Positions 17,432 to 26,321 of a DNA stretch of 64,000 bases are shown here, piece by piece. Position 1 is the stretch's first letter, and each line of letters starts with the position of its first letter. This DNA comes from Zavarzinia aquatilis. GTDB taxonomy: Bacteria; Pseudomonadota; Alphaproteobacteria; Zavarziniales; Zavarziniaceae. Position numbers and translations under genes: made by a program. The DNA lies in NCBI RefSeq assembly GCF_003173035.1, contig NZ_QGLE01000007.1, forward strand, positions 1 through 64,000. Direction: 5' to 3'. The notes beneath the pieces are model-generated. The model worked only from the letters and a program-made list of their open reading frames with translations. It did not search any database and was not told where the DNA came from.

Positions 17432-20071
17432 TCAGCCCCCGATCGCCTTCACCATGGCCTCGAGCGCGGCATCCGCCTTGTCGCCGTCCGGGCCGCCGGC
17501 CTGGGCCAGATCGGGCCGGCCACCGCCGCCCTTGCCGCCCACCGCCTCGACACCGACGCGGATCAGATCGACCGCGCTGTGCTTCGCCACCAGATCCTCG
17601 GTCACGCCGACCACCAGCGCCGCCTTGCCGTCATTGACACCGACAAAGGCGACGATGCCCGAGCCGAGCTGCTTCTTGGTCTCGTCGACGAGGCCGCGCA
17701 GGTCTTTCGGATTCACGCCGTCCAGCTTCTTGGCGATGACCTTGATGCCGCCGACGTCGATGGCGGTCAGGCCGCCGCCCGAGCCGCCGCCGGTGGCGAG
17801 CTGCTTCTTCGCTTCCGCGAGCTCCCGCTCCAGCCGCTTGCGCTCGTCGAGCAGGCTGGCGACCCGATCCGGCAGTTCGGCGGGCGAGGCCTTGAGGGCG
17901 GAAGCCGCCTTCTTGAGCAGGATTTCCTCGTCGCGCATGTATTTCAAGGCCGCGGCGCCGGTCAGCGCCTCGATCCGGCGGACGCCGGCCGAGACGGCGG
18001 ATTCCGAGACGATCTTGAACACGGCGATATCGCCGGTGCGGAAGACATGGGTGCCGCCGCAAAGCTCGGTCGAATAGGCATGGTCAAGGTCAGCCCCGCC
18101 CATGGAAACGACGCGGACTTCCTCGCCGTACTTCTCGCCGAACAGCGCGAGGGCACCGGCCTTGATCGCATCGTCGGGCGTCATCAGGCGGGTGGTGACG
18201 CCGCCGTTTTCGCGGATCGCCGCGTTGACGCCGATCTCGACCGCGTCAATCTCCTCGTCCGACAGGGCCTTGGGGTGGCTGATGTCGAAGCGCAGGCGCT
18301 CCTCCGCGACCATGGAGCCCTTCTGGGTGACATGGGGGCCGAGCACGTCGCGCAGCGCCTTGTGCAGCAGATGGGTGGCCGAGTGATTGGCGCGCAGGCG
18401 CGAGCGCCGGCCATTGTCGACGCTGAGGTGAATATCGTCGCCGACCTTGATCGTGCCGCCTTCGACCGTGCCGAGGTGGATGTGCAGGCCGAGCTTCTTC
18501 GCCGTGTCGGTGACCGCGACGCTATAGCCCGGGCCGCGGATCACGCCGGTGTCGCCCATCTGGCCGCCGGATTCGCCATAGAAAGGCGTCTGGTTCACGA
18601 CGATGGCGACGGCCGTGCCGGGGCCGGCGCTGGCCACGCGCTTGCCGTCGACAACGAGGCCGGCGATCTTCGCCTCGGCGGTTTCGGTTTCATAGCCGAG
18701 GAATTCGGTCGCGCCGACCTCTTCCTTCAACTCGTACCAGACGAGATCGGTCGCCGCCTCGCCCGAGCCGGCCCAGGCCTTGCGGGCCTCGGTCTTCTGG
18801 TGCGCCATCGCGGTGTTGAAGCCGTCGGTATCCACCGCGATATCCTTGGCGCGCAGGGCGTCCTGCGTCAGGTCCAGCGGGAAACCGTAGGTGTCATAGA
18901 GCTTGAAGGCGACATCGCCCGGCAGCGGCTGGCCGGCGCCCAGCTTCTCGACCTCGTCGTCGAGCAGTTTCAGGCCGCGCTCCAGCGTCTGCTTGAAGCG
19001 GGTCTCTTCCAGTTTCAGGGTCTCGGTGATCAGGGCCTCGGCCCGGATCAGCTCGGGGTAGGCGACGCCCATCTGCTTGATGAGCGCCGGCACCAGCCGG
19101 TACATCAGCGGATCCTTCGCGCCCAGCAGCTGGGCATGGCGCATGGCGCGGCGCATGATCCGGCGCAGCACGTTGCCCCGCCCTTCGTTCGAGGGCATGA
19201 CGCCATCGGCCATCAGGAAGGACGAGGCGCGCAGATGGTCGGCGATCACCCGGTGGCTGGCGATCATCGGCCCGTTCGGGTCGGTATTCGTCGCGTCGGC
19301 CGAGGCGGCGATCAGCGCCTTGAACAGATCGGTCTCGTAATTGTTGTGCACGCCCTGCAGCACGGCCGAGACCCGCTCCAGCCCCATGCCGGTGTCGATC
19401 GACGGCTTGGGCAGCGCCACGCGCGTGCCATCGGCCGACTGTTCGTACTGCATGAAGACGAGATTCCAGATCTCGATATAGCGGTCGCCGTCGGCGTCCG
19501 GGCTGCCCGGCGGGCCACCGGCGACGCCGGGGCCATGGTCGAAGAAGATTTCCGAACAGGGACCGCAGGGACCGGTATCGCCCATGGCCCAGAAATTGTC
19601 CGAGGTCGCGATGCGGACGATGCGCTCGTCCGGCAGGCCGGCGATCTTCTTCCAGAAGCTGAAGGCTTCGTCATCGTCGTGATAGACGGTGACCCAGAGC
19701 TTGTCCTTGGGCAGGCCGAAATCCCTGGTGATCAGGTTCCAGGCCAGTTCGATCGCGGTTTCCTTGAAATAGTCGCCGAAGGAGAAATTCCCCAGCATTT
19801 CAAAGAACGTATGGTGGCGCGCGGTATAGCCGACATTGTCGAGGTCATTGTGCTTGCCGCCGGCCCGCACGCATTTCTGCGAGGTGGTGGCACGGACATA
19901 GTCCCGGCGCTCCTTGCCGGTGAAAATGTCCTTGAACTGGACCATGCCGGCATTGGTGAACATCAGCGTCGGGTCGTTCGCCGGCACCAGCGGGCTGGAG
20001 GCGACAGGACGATGACCGGCCTTCACGAAATAGTCGATGAAGGTGGAACGGATCTCGTTGATGCTCTTCAT
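17432..20071 (-). CDS. alaS: Alanine--tRNA ligase
   Basis: AlaRS charges tRNA-Ala and edits mischarged Ser/Gly. The 879-residue length is standard. Visible are class II motif 1 near [19 protein letters not shown], then [19 protein letters not shown], and the C-terminal editing domain with the zinc ligands HSATH (in [11 protein letters not shown]) and CGGTH. The oligomerisation domain ends the protein with a glycine-rich linker (about 755-765). The start ATG at 20071 matches the family's MKSINEIR. Upstream is the EutQ-like cupin gene 73 nt away on the same strand; alaS probably has its own promoter in that gap. Confidence 0.98.
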   Translation of the reverse strand: MKSINEIRSTFIDYFVKAGHRPVASSPLVPANDPTLMFTNAGMVQFKDIFTGKERRDYVRATTSQKCVRAGGKHNDLDNVGYTARHHTFFEMLGNFSFGDYFKETAIELAWNLITRDFGLPKDKLWVTVYHDDDEAFSFWKKIAGLPDERIVRIATSDNFWAMGDTGPCGPCSEIFFDHGPGVAGGPPGSPDADGDRYIEIWNLVFMQYEQSADGTRVALPKPSIDTGMGLERVSAVLQGVHNNYETDLFKALIAASADATNTDPNGPMIASHRVIADHLRASSFLMADGVMPSNEGRGNVLRRIMRRAMRHAQLLGAKDPLMYRLVPALIKQMGVAYPELIRAEALITETLKLEETRFKQTLERGLKLLDDEVEKLGAGQPLPGDVAFKLYDTYGFPLDLTQDALRAKDIAVDTDGFNTAMAHQKTEARKAWAGSGEAATDLVWYELKEEVGATEFLGYETETAEAKIAGLVVDGKRVASAGPGTAVAIVVNQTPFYGESGGQMGDTGVIRGPGYSVAVTDTAKKLGLHIHLGTVEGGTIKVGDDIHLSVDNGRRSRLRANHSATHLLHKALRDVLGPHVTQKGSMVAEERLRFDISHPKALSDEEIDAVEIGVNAAIRENGGVTTRLMTPDDAIKAGALALFGEKYGEEVRVVSMGGADLDHAYSTELCGGTHVFRTGDIAVFKIVSESAVSAGVRRIEALTGAAALKYMRDEEILLKKAASALKASPAELPDRVASLLDERKRLERELAEAKKQLATGGGSGGGLTAIDVGGIKVIAKKLDGVNPKDLRGLVDETKKQLGSGIVAFVGVNDGKAALVVGVTEDLVAKHSAVDLIRVGVEAVGGKGGGGRPDLAQAGGPDGDKADAALEAMVKAIGG

Positions 20072-20144
20072 GATCCTCTGAACCGCGCAAACCCTTATTG
20101 ATCAGCCTTATTAGCCTTTGTTCCGCGCCCAAGTCCACCGCAGG

Positions 20145-20513
20145 TTACAGCTCGGGCACGGCGGCGGTGCGGTCGACCGGATATTTCACATAGAAAAGCG
20201 TGACCTCGTCGTCGACCTCATAGTCGAGCGGGGTCTCCTTGGGGAAGAACAGCACGTCGCCCGGCTGGGCGCTGTGGGTGACGCCCGAAGAGGTCACGCG
20301 CATGGCGCCAGCCAGAATCACCAGCACCTCGTCGAAGGGCAGGCACCAGGTCACCGTGAGGCGGCGGTAGGTGACGACGCCCGCCCCCATCGAGGACGAG
20401 ACCTCGGGGCCGATCAGCTTGGCGATCTCGGCGTAATTGACCGCGGTCTGACCGGGCTTGCCGAGGTAGGTCACGAACTGGCGGTCGGCCGCCTTGTAGC
20501 ATTGCACGGTCAT
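20145..20513 (-). CDS. EutQ-like cupin protein
   Basis: This 122-residue single-domain cupin resembles the C-terminal cupin of the ethanolamine utilisation protein EutQ. The matching pattern is FDEVLVILAGAMRVTSSG, then AQPGDVLFFPKETPLDYEV and TLFYVKYPVD. It lacks the extra N-terminal half of the enterobacterial EutQ. Its ATG is only two bases after the Rieske oxygenase stop, so the two are surely co-transcribed. EutQ has been described as an acetate kinase-like protein in enteric bacteria, but a metal- or ligand-binding role is possible here. The nearby eutBC genes at 23.3-25.5 kb make a link to ethanolamine or related amines plausible, though the strands and promoters differ. Confidence 0.75.
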   Translation of the reverse strand: MTVQCYKAADRQFVTYLGKPGQTAVNYAEIAKLIGPEVSSSMGAGVVTYRRLTVTWCLPFDEVLVILAGAMRVTSSGVTHSAQPGDVLFFPKETPLDYEVDDEVTLFYVKYPVDRTAAVPEL

Positions 20514-20515
20514 GA

Positions 20516-21640
20516 TCAGGGCCTTTCCATCAGGCAGGCGACAAGGGTCTGGACGTGGTGGATCGGTGCCTCCAGCGCGGGCGAGAAGCAGCCACCGTCG
20601 AATCCGCGCGACACCCGGCCCCGTTGCAGACGCTCGACGATGGCGATGTCCTGCCGGTTCAGCTCGGCCCAGAGGTCGTAGAGTTCCTGCCGCCGGGCGG
20701 CATATTCGGGCGCCGTCGCCCCGTCACCGATGAAATGGAAATCCAGCCGCTCGGTCGAATGGCCTTCATCGAGCGGTGTCACCGTGACGGTGAAATAATG
20801 GTCCGGCATCAGAAAGATCAGCACGTTCGGGAACAGCGTGAGGAATTCGCCGAGCCGGGCTTTTTCCGCCGAAAGGCCAGGGAACGGCGGCAGCAGCGCG
20901 GGCGCCCCTTCCCGCGTCGCCGTGCGGTTGCCGGTGCCGACGATGGCGCCGTCGATCACATCGTAATGATCCTCGGCCTTGGAATATTCATTCACCTGGG
21001 GGTGGATAAACGGCAGGTGATAGGTATCGCAGAAATTCTCCACCAGCAGTTTCCAGTTGGCCGCGATTTCGAAATTCATGCGGCCGGCGGGCCTCGTCGC
21101 AGCGAAATCGTAATCCGCCCAGCGCGCGGTCAGCGGCGCGATCTGGACTGCGAAATCCTCCGCGTCGCCCGAGAGGTTAAGGAAGACGAGATCGTTCCAC
21201 CGCGCGAGGCGGATCGGCTTCAAGCCGTGATCGGCGGGATCGAAGCCTTCCATCGCATGGCAGCCGATGCCGCCGACATGGGGTGTCGCACGAAGCCCCC
21301 CTTCGAGATCGAAGGCCCAGGCGTGATAGGGACAGCGCAGCAGCTTCTCCCGCCCGGCTTCCTCGACCAGAAGCAGGCCGCGATGGGTGCAGACATTGTG
21401 AAAGGCACGCAAGGCCCCGTCCTGCCCCCGGACGAGCAGCACGGGCTGGCCCGCCACGGTCAGCGGCAGCAGATCGCCGGGCGCCGGAACATCGGACGCG
21501 GCGGCGACGGCAACCCAGCTGCGGGCCCACAGCCGTTCCTGTTCCCTCTGGAAGAAGGCGGCGTCGGCATAGGCCTCGGCGGGCAGGCCGGTCGCCTGCA
21601 CGAGGGGGCGCTGGAGCGCGGAGAGCAGACCGTCAGGCAT
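20516..21640 (-). CDS. Rieske-type aromatic-ring-hydroxylating-like oxygenase, alpha subunit
   Basis: The 374-residue protein carries a Rieske 2Fe-2S site (C84, H86, C103, H106 in CTHRG and CPYHAW). A mononuclear iron domain follows, with D205, H208 and H213 in ENFCDTYHLPFIHP. Such enzymes insert oxygen with electrons from a separate reductase. The overall layout is closest to quaternary-amine oxygenases (choline, carnitine or glycine-betaine type) rather than to ring dioxygenases; this is inference from the motif spacing and the EutQ/EutBC surroundings. No beta subunit, ferredoxin or reductase gene is adjacent. The ATG at 21640 lies 12 nt after the regulator stop; a TTG three codons upstream is less likely. 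Confidence 0.85.
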   Translation of the reverse strand: MPDGLLSALQRPLVQATGLPAEAYADAAFFQREQERLWARSWVAVAAASDVPAPGDLLPLTVAGQPVLLVRGQDGALRAFHNVCTHRGLLLVEEAGREKLLRCPYHAWAFDLEGGLRATPHVGGIGCHAMEGFDPADHGLKPIRLARWNDLVFLNLSGDAEDFAVQIAPLTARWADYDFAATRPAGRMNFEIAANWKLLVENFCDTYHLPFIHPQVNEYSKAEDHYDVIDGAIVGTGNRTATREGAPALLPPFPGLSAEKARLGEFLTLFPNVLIFLMPDHYFTVTVTPLDEGHSTERLDFHFIGDGATAPEYAARRQELYDLWAELNRQDIAIVERLQRGRVSRGFDGGCFSPALEAPIHHVQTLVACLMERP

Positions 21641-21652
21641 GGCAAGCAACCT

Positions 21653-22225
21653 TCACGACAGGGCGGGCATGATGATGAACAGGGCAGCCGCCGGCTCGGT
21701 CGCCGAGGCATTGCCGAAACTGTGCGGGCGGCGTGGGTCGTAGGTCAGCGTGTCACCGGCCGACAGGGTCACCACCTCGCCATCGAAGCGGATGTCGACG
21801 GCGCCCGCCTCGATCAGCACGAAGACCTCGGCCGCGCGCAGGCTGTACAGCTCCGCCCCGCCATCGGCGCCGGGCGCGAGATGGGACAGCACCGCCTGAA
21901 ACCGCCGGGTCGAGGCCGGGGAGATCAGCAGGTCCGAGACCCCCTCCCCGCCGAATTCGATCGGTCGCCGGTCGGCAACGCGCACCACGGCCTCCCCCGC
22001 CGCCTCGAACAGCGCGCCGACCTGAAGACGCAGCACGTCGCACACCGCGAGCAGCGACGCGACGGAGGGCGAGGTCTGGTCCCGTTCCACCGCCGACAGG
22101 AAACTCTTGGTCAGGGCGGCGGCGGCGGCGACCTCGTCCAGGGTCATGCCGAGTTCGAGCCGCCGTGCCCGCAGCTTGTGGCCGATTTTCGCCCGGGGGC
22201 GGCTCGTCTTCTCGATATCGTCCAT
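21653..22225 (-). CDS. XRE-family regulator with C-terminal cupin domain
   Basis: This 190-residue protein has an N-terminal helix-turn-helix (about 13-70: LRARRLELGMTLDEVAAAAALTKSFLSAVERDQTSPSVASLL). A cupin sensor domain lies at about 105-188 (AEVFVLIEAGAVDIRFDGEVVTLSAGDTLTYDPRRPHSF). This class (PuuR/SutR-like) often senses amines or amino-acid-derived ligands and controls the adjacent catabolic genes. It heads the operon with the Rieske oxygenase and EutQ-like cupin, so it probably regulates them and itself. A perfect palindrome lies over the predicted -35 box 48 nt upstream. Its own start is overlapped by a small hairpin. Confidence 0.9.
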   Translation of the reverse strand: MDDIEKTSRPRAKIGHKLRARRLELGMTLDEVAAAAALTKSFLSAVERDQTSPSVASLLAVCDVLRLQVGALFEAAGEAVVRVADRRPIEFGGEGVSDLLISPASTRRFQAVLSHLAPGADGGAELYSLRAAEVFVLIEAGAVDIRFDGEVVTLSAGDTLTYDPRRPHSFGNASATEPAAALFIIMPALS

Positions 22226-22228
22226 GGC

Positions 22229-22250
22229 TCCAACCCGCGATCAGGTTGGA
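22229..22250 (-). promoter_or_regulatory. Hairpin covering the ribosome-binding site of the XRE-cupin regulator
   Basis: TCCAACC (22229-22235) and GGTTGGA (22244-22250) form a perfect 7-bp inverted repeat around an 8-nt loop. On the mRNA the second arm GGTTGGA contains the GGA ribosome-binding site and ends three bases before the ATG. It could mask translation initiation, or be a second operator half-site pair. Confidence 0.5.
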
Positions 22251-22280
22251 AGTATATTAATATCGGACTTTGTCCATCAA
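22251..22280 (-). promoter_or_regulatory. Predicted sigma-70 promoter of the regulator-Rieske-cupin operon
   Basis: On the minus strand TTGATG (-35, 22280-22275) and TATACT (-10, 22256-22251) are separated by 18 bp. The start of transcription would be near 22244, giving a very short leader. Confidence 0.55.
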
Positions 22281-22287
22281 TGATGGA
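22273..22287. promoter_or_regulatory. 15-bp palindromic operator candidate
   Basis: TCCATCA-A-TGATGGA is a perfect inverted repeat with a single central base, in an unusually AT-rich stretch. It contains the predicted -35 box of the XRE-cupin operon. It is well placed for autorepression by the HTH protein. Confidence 0.6.
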
Positions 22288-22376
22288 TTTTTCAAACTTC
22301 ACTTGGTGCCAGTTGGGGTATCTCCAATTTGGCGACATCTGCTAGGATCGCACAGCTTTGCGCTTTGGAGTGCTTC

Positions 22377-22805
22377 ATGTCCCGTATCCTCGCCCCCGGC
22401 CTCGTCCTCGGCTTCACGCTGGCCGCCGCCGTGCCGGCCCTGGCCGCGGGCGGACCGCAGGGCCGCTTCGGCCTCGACGTCGAGGCGACCAAGGCCAGCA
22501 TGGCGGCGGCGGGCAAGACCGCCCCGCAACTGGGCACCATGCTGGACCAGACCAAAGACCTGCTGTTCTTTGAATTCTCGGGCGATACCGTCAGTTTCGT
22601 CACCGGTCCGGCCATGGGCAACCGCGTCAATGGCCGCTGCCGCTGGAAACTGAGTGGCACCGCCATCGCAGTCGACCGCTGTGTCGACGGCACGGGCAGC
22701 GGGCCCTTCAGCTTCACGGGATCCATGACGTATGACGAGAGTAGCAATGCCATCGCCGTCGTCGGCGCGAATTCGCCGGCCCCTGTTGTCTATCGCCCTC
22801 GCTAG
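22377..22805 (+). CDS. Small secreted protein of unknown function (first of a tandem pair)
   Basis: I do not recognise this 142-residue protein. It has a Sec signal peptide (hydrophobic 3-22, likely cleavage after ALAAG near residue 23), so it is probably periplasmic. The mature part includes LLFFEFSGDTVSF, then CRWKLSGTAIAVDRCVDG with two Cys that may form a disulfide. The start ATG at 22377 follows a GGAG ribosome-binding site. The next gene's start lies about 75 nt before its stop. The two proteins share a spacing of Cys and hydrophobic residues and look like diverged duplicates. Both precede eutBC but their relation to it is unproven. Confidence 0.6.
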   Translation: MSRILAPGLVLGFTLAAAVPALAAGGPQGRFGLDVEATKASMAAAGKTAPQLGTMLDQTKDLLFFEFSGDTVSFVTGPAMGNRVNGRCRWKLSGTAIAVDRCVDGTGSGPFSFTGSMTYDESSNAIAVVGANSPAPVVYRPR

Positions 22806-23175
22806 TGTCCTGCTGGCCGGCCCCGCCTTTGCCGGGGCCGACATTCAAGGCGAATGGCAGGTGGACCGCGCCCTCAGCCTGCTGACCCTGACCGCGACGA
22901 AGACGGTTTCCGCCGAGGAAGCGGCCGGCGTCGTCGCCATGTTCGGCGGCTCGACCCTCACCTTCGAGGGTGAAAAGGTGAAGGTCGGCTTCGGCCCCGC
23001 CCCGGTCGCCTGCGCCTGGGCCTGGGGCGAGGCCGGGGAAATCCGCCTGTCGTCCTGCCTCGACAAGCGCAAGCAGCCGGCGCCCGGCCCCGCGCGGCTG
23101 GAATTGTCGGCCGACGGCACCATTCGCCTGATCGAAGAGGACGGCTCCGCCCTCGCCTTCCGCCGCGGGCGCTGA
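22732..23175 (+). CDS. Small secreted protein of unknown function (second of a tandem pair)
   Basis: This 147-residue protein overlaps the preceding gene by 74 nt in another frame. A signal peptide (hydrophobic about 18-33, cleavage near GPAFAG) is followed by a mature domain with STLTFEGEKVKVGFGPAPVACAW and GEIRLSSCLDK. The pattern F-x-G-x-x-V, G-P-A, C-x-W, then I-x-x-x-x-C-x-D also occurs in the upstream protein, suggesting an old duplication. Start may be ATG 22732 or ATG 22747. No function can be assigned. Confidence 0.6.
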   Translation: MTRVAMPSPSSARIRRPLLSIALASVLLAGPAFAGADIQGEWQVDRALSLLTLTATKTVSAEEAAGVVAMFGGSTLTFEGEKVKVGFGPAPVACAWAWGEAGEIRLSSCLDKRKQPAPGPARLELSADGTIRLIEEDGSALAFRRGR

Positions 23176-23187
23176 CTGGCACTTCTC

Positions 23188-23216
23188 TTGCAGCGCAACA
23201 TGAGCCGGTGCTAGCC
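23188..23216 (+). promoter_or_regulatory. Predicted promoter of eutBC
   Basis: TTGCAG (23188-23193) and CTAGCC (23211-23216) are 17 bp apart, a spacing common for housekeeping promoters in alphaproteobacteria. It lies just beyond the upstream gene's stop and 50 nt before the eutB ATG. There is no space or sequence for a cobalamin riboswitch. Confidence 0.45.
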
Positions 23217-23266
23217 TGATCCCGCCGGTATCCCATGGTGAACACGGCGATGTGAGGCGTGTGCAG

Positions 23267-24673
23267 ATGGCCTATTCGATCGCGCTCGACGGCACGAACT
23301 GGCGCTTTTCCGACCTGAAGGACTTGCTGGCGAAAGCCACGCCGAAACGCTCCGGTGACGAGCTGGCGGGCCTCGCGGCGGAAAGCGCGGTGCACCGAAT
23401 TGCGGCACAGATGGCGCTTGCCGAGGCACCGCTTGCCGATTTTCTGACCGCGACCTTCGTGCCCTACGAGATCGACGAGGTCACCCGCCTGATCGTCGAC
23501 GGTCACGATGCCGCGGCCTTTCGCCCCATCGCCTCGATGACCGTCGGCGAATTCCGCGAATGGCTGCTGTCGCCGCAGGCAACGCCCGAGGCACTGGCGG
23601 CGATCCGCCCCGGCCTTACCCCTGAAATGGTGGCCGCGGTCTCCAAGCTGATGCGCCTGCAGGATCTCGTGCTGGTCGCGGCGAAATGCCGGGTCGTCAC
23701 CGCCTTTCGCAACACGATCGGCCTGCCTGGCCGTTTCGCCACCCGCCTGCAGCCGAACCACCCGACAGACGATTCGCGCGGCATCGCGGCCAGCCTGGTC
23801 GACGGATTGTTGCTCGGCGCGGGCGATGCCGTCTTTGGCGTCAACCCTGCAACCGACGGCGTGCAGGACTATACCCGCGTCGTCACCCTGCTCGACGATA
23901 TCCGCGCGCGCCTCGACGTGCCGACACAGACCTGCTGCCTTGGCCATGTCACGACGGCGATCAAGGCGATCAACAAGGGGGCGCCGGTCGATCTGGTGTT
24001 CCAGTCGATCGCAGGCTCGGAAGGCGCCAACGCCGGCTTCGGCGTCAGCCTCGCCGTGCTCGCCGAGGCGCGGGACGCCGCCCTGTCGCTGGGCCGGGGC
24101 ACCATCGGGCGCAACGTCATGTATTTCGAGACCGGGCAAGGCGCCGCCCTCTCGGCCAATGCCCATCATGGCGTCGACCAGCAGACGATGGAGGCCCGCG
24201 CCTATGCCGTCGCCCGCCGTTTCGAGCCCTTGCTGGTCAACACGGTGGTCGGCTTCATCGGCCCGGAATATCTCTACAACGGCAAGGAAATCACCCGCGC
24301 CGGCCTCGAGGACCATTTCTGTGGCAAGATGCTGGGCGTCCCCATGGGGGTCGACGTCTGCTACACCAACCATTGCGACGCAGATCAGGACGACATGGAC
24401 GGGCTGCTGCTGCTGCTCGTCAACGCCGGGGTGAATTTCGTCATCACCGTGCCGGGCGCCGACGACGTCATGCTGAATTACCAGAGCCTGTCCTATCACG
24501 ATGCCCTGTCGGCGCGGGACATCACCGGGCGCGGGCGCGCGCCGGAATTCGAGGCCTGGCTGGCCAAGGTCGGCCTGACCGATAGCGCCGGCCGCCTGCG
24601 GCCCGATCCCGATCCGCTGGCCATGCGCCCTGGCCTCGCCGCCATCACCGCCCGTCTGGAGGCCGCGGAATGA
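23267..24673 (+). CDS. eutB: Ethanolamine ammonia-lyase large subunit
   Basis: EutB is the catalytic TIM-barrel subunit of ethanolamine ammonia-lyase, which uses adenosylcobalamin to turn ethanolamine into acetaldehyde and ammonia. The 468-residue length is typical. Recognisable blocks are LPGRFATRLQPNHPTDD, then VNPATDGV (substrate site), FQSIAGSEGANAGFGVSL, YFETGQGAALSANAHHGVDQQT and MLGVPMGVDVCYTNHCDADQDDMD. The ATG at 23267 follows GAGG. It overlaps eutC by 4 nt. No microcompartment shell, reactivase (EutA) or eutR gene is nearby, so the acetaldehyde would have to be handled by another enzyme. Confidence 0.97.
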   Translation: MAYSIALDGTNWRFSDLKDLLAKATPKRSGDELAGLAAESAVHRIAAQMALAEAPLADFLTATFVPYEIDEVTRLIVDGHDAAAFRPIASMTVGEFREWLLSPQATPEALAAIRPGLTPEMVAAVSKLMRLQDLVLVAAKCRVVTAFRNTIGLPGRFATRLQPNHPTDDSRGIAASLVDGLLLGAGDAVFGVNPATDGVQDYTRVVTLLDDIRARLDVPTQTCCLGHVTTAIKAINKGAPVDLVFQSIAGSEGANAGFGVSLAVLAEARDAALSLGRGTIGRNVMYFETGQGAALSANAHHGVDQQTMEARAYAVARRFEPLLVNTVVGFIGPEYLYNGKEITRAGLEDHFCGKMLGVPMGVDVCYTNHCDADQDDMDGLLLLLVNAGVNFVITVPGADDVMLNYQSLSYHDALSARDITGRGRAPEFEAWLAKVGLTDSAGRLRPDPDPLAMRPGLAAITARLEAAE

Positions 24674-25476
24674 GCGACGAGAACAATCGCCCGCCCGAGG
24701 TCGTCACCCCGGCGACGCCGGTGCTCGACGACCTGCGCCGCTTCACCGCCGCCCGTGTCGGCCTTGGCCGGGCGGGTTCCGGTCTGCCGACGGCGGCGCA
24801 TCTGAAATTCACCCTGGATCATGCCCGGGCGCGCGATGCCGTCTGGTCGGCCATGGACGCGCGCGGCCTCGCCGGCGAGATCGCCAATCGCGGCTATCCG
24901 GTCGCCGTCGTCGCCAGCGAGGCGGGCGACCGCGCGACCTATGTCCGCCGGCCCGACCTCGGCCGGACCCTGGCGCCCGCCAATGGCGCCCTGCTGCGGG
25001 CGAAACTCGGTGCGGCGCGCATCGTCGCCGTGATCGCGGACGGTCTGTCGGCCGCGGCGGTTGGCGCCAACGCCCTGCCCACCCTCGATGCCGTCGCCGC
25101 CCGGCTGGAGGCTTACGGCCTCGCGCTCGATGCCGTCGTCGTCGCCGAACAGGGCCGGGTCGCCATCGGCGATCCCATCGGCGCCGCGCTCGAGGCGGAA
25201 CTGGTCATCGTGCTGATCGGGGAGCGGCCGGGCCTGTCCGCCGCCGATTCGCTCGGCTGTTACATCACCTATCGCCCGGCGGACGGCACGCCTGATTCGG
25301 CGCGTAACTGCGTCTCGAACATCCGGCCCGGTGGCCTCGCGCCCAAGGACGCCGCCTTCAAGATCGCCTGGCTGGCGCGCGAAGCCCTGGCCCGCGGCCT
25401 GACCGGCATCGACCTCAAGGAAGACTCGGCGGCGGAACTGGAAACCGGCCCCGCCGCCTTGCTGATCGAAGGCTGA
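24670..25476 (+). CDS. eutC: Ethanolamine ammonia-lyase small subunit
   Basis: EutC forms the (EutB-EutC) complex that binds adenosylcobalamin together with EutB. The 268-residue protein shows the family pattern: TAARVGLGRAGSGLPTAAHLKF with DHARARDAV, then ARIVAVIADGLSAAAV and the later LIGERPGLSAADSLGCYITYRP and DSARNCVSNIRPGGL. It overlaps eutB by four bases (ATGA), so equimolar coupled translation is likely. Its stop directly abuts the stop of the convergent 3-hydroxybutyrate dehydrogenase gene. Confidence 0.97.
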   Translation: MSDENNRPPEVVTPATPVLDDLRRFTAARVGLGRAGSGLPTAAHLKFTLDHARARDAVWSAMDARGLAGEIANRGYPVAVVASEAGDRATYVRRPDLGRTLAPANGALLRAKLGAARIVAVIADGLSAAAVGANALPTLDAVAARLEAYGLALDAVVVAEQGRVAIGDPIGAALEAELVIVLIGERPGLSAADSLGCYITYRPADGTPDSARNCVSNIRPGGLAPKDAAFKIAWLAREALARGLTGIDLKEDSAAELETGPAALLIEG

Positions 25477-26259
25477 TCAGCGCGCGGTCCAGCCGCCGTC
25501 GATGGAAATCGAGGTGCCGTTGATCGACAGCGCGTGATCGCCGGCGAGGAAGGTCGCCAGCGCGGCGATTTCCGAAACCTCGACGAAGCGCTTGTTCGGC
25601 TGCGAGGCAAGGATGATGTCGCGGATGACATTCTCGACCGGCATGTTGTTCACCTTGGCCTGATCGGCGATCTGCGCCTCGACCAGCGGGGTGCGGACGA
25701 AGCCGGGGCAGATCGCGTTGCAGGTGATCTTCATTTCCGCGATTTCGAGGGCGACCGTCTTGGTCATGCCGACGACGCCGTGCTTCGCCGCGACATAGGC
25801 CGACTTGAAGGGCGAGGCGACGAGGCCATGGGCCGAGGCGACATTGATGATGCGGCCCCAGTTGCGCTTCTTCATGCCCGGCAGGGCGGCGCGGATCGCA
25901 TGGAAATTGCTGACCATGTTGATCGCGACGATCTGCTCGAACTTCTCGATCGGGAAGGTGTCGATCGGGCTGACCAGCTGGATGCCGGCGTTGTTCACCA
26001 GAATGTCGACCGAGCCCAGCTTTTCCTCGGCTTCGGCGACCATGGCCGCGATCTGCTCGCCCTTGCTCATGTCGGCGCCGGAATAGATCGCGGTGATGCC
26101 GAATTCGGCCTCGAGCCCCGCCCGTTCCTTCTCGATATCCTCGGGCTTGCCGAAGCCGTTGATCACGACATTGGCGCCGGCGGCGGCGAAACCGCGGGCA
26201 ATGCCAAGGCCGATGCCACTGGTCGATCCGGTGACGATGGCGTTGCGCCCTTTAAGCAT
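25477..26259 (-). CDS. 3-hydroxybutyrate dehydrogenase
   Basis: This 260-residue SDR enzyme oxidises D-3-hydroxybutyrate to acetoacetate with NAD+, a step in PHB mobilisation. Markers: the Rossmann loop VTGSTSGIGLGIARGFAAAGA, then NNAGIQ, the catalytic Ser in NVASAHG and the YVAAKHG Tyr-Lys pair, and the C-terminal FLAGDHALSINGTSISIDGGWTAR typical of this subfamily. The ATG at 26259 follows GAGGAGG. The window also carries PHB synthase (45.0 kb), so the two genes fit one pathway although they are far apart. Confidence 0.92.
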   Translation of the reverse strand: MLKGRNAIVTGSTSGIGLGIARGFAAAGANVVINGFGKPEDIEKERAGLEAEFGITAIYSGADMSKGEQIAAMVAEAEEKLGSVDILVNNAGIQLVSPIDTFPIEKFEQIVAINMVSNFHAIRAALPGMKKRNWGRIINVASAHGLVASPFKSAYVAAKHGVVGMTKTVALEIAEMKITCNAICPGFVRTPLVEAQIADQAKVNNMPVENVIRDIILASQPNKRFVEVSEIAALATFLAGDHALSINGTSISIDGGWTAR

Positions 26260-26321
26260 GAATGGCCTCCTCAAGAATTGCCGCGACACAGCATGAACCG
26301 GCCCCACGACAGTTTCGAGAC

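Noticed and set aside
23176-23266. Cobalamin riboswitch upstream of eutB
   Set aside because: Only 91 nt are available and no B12-box-like sequence is seen.
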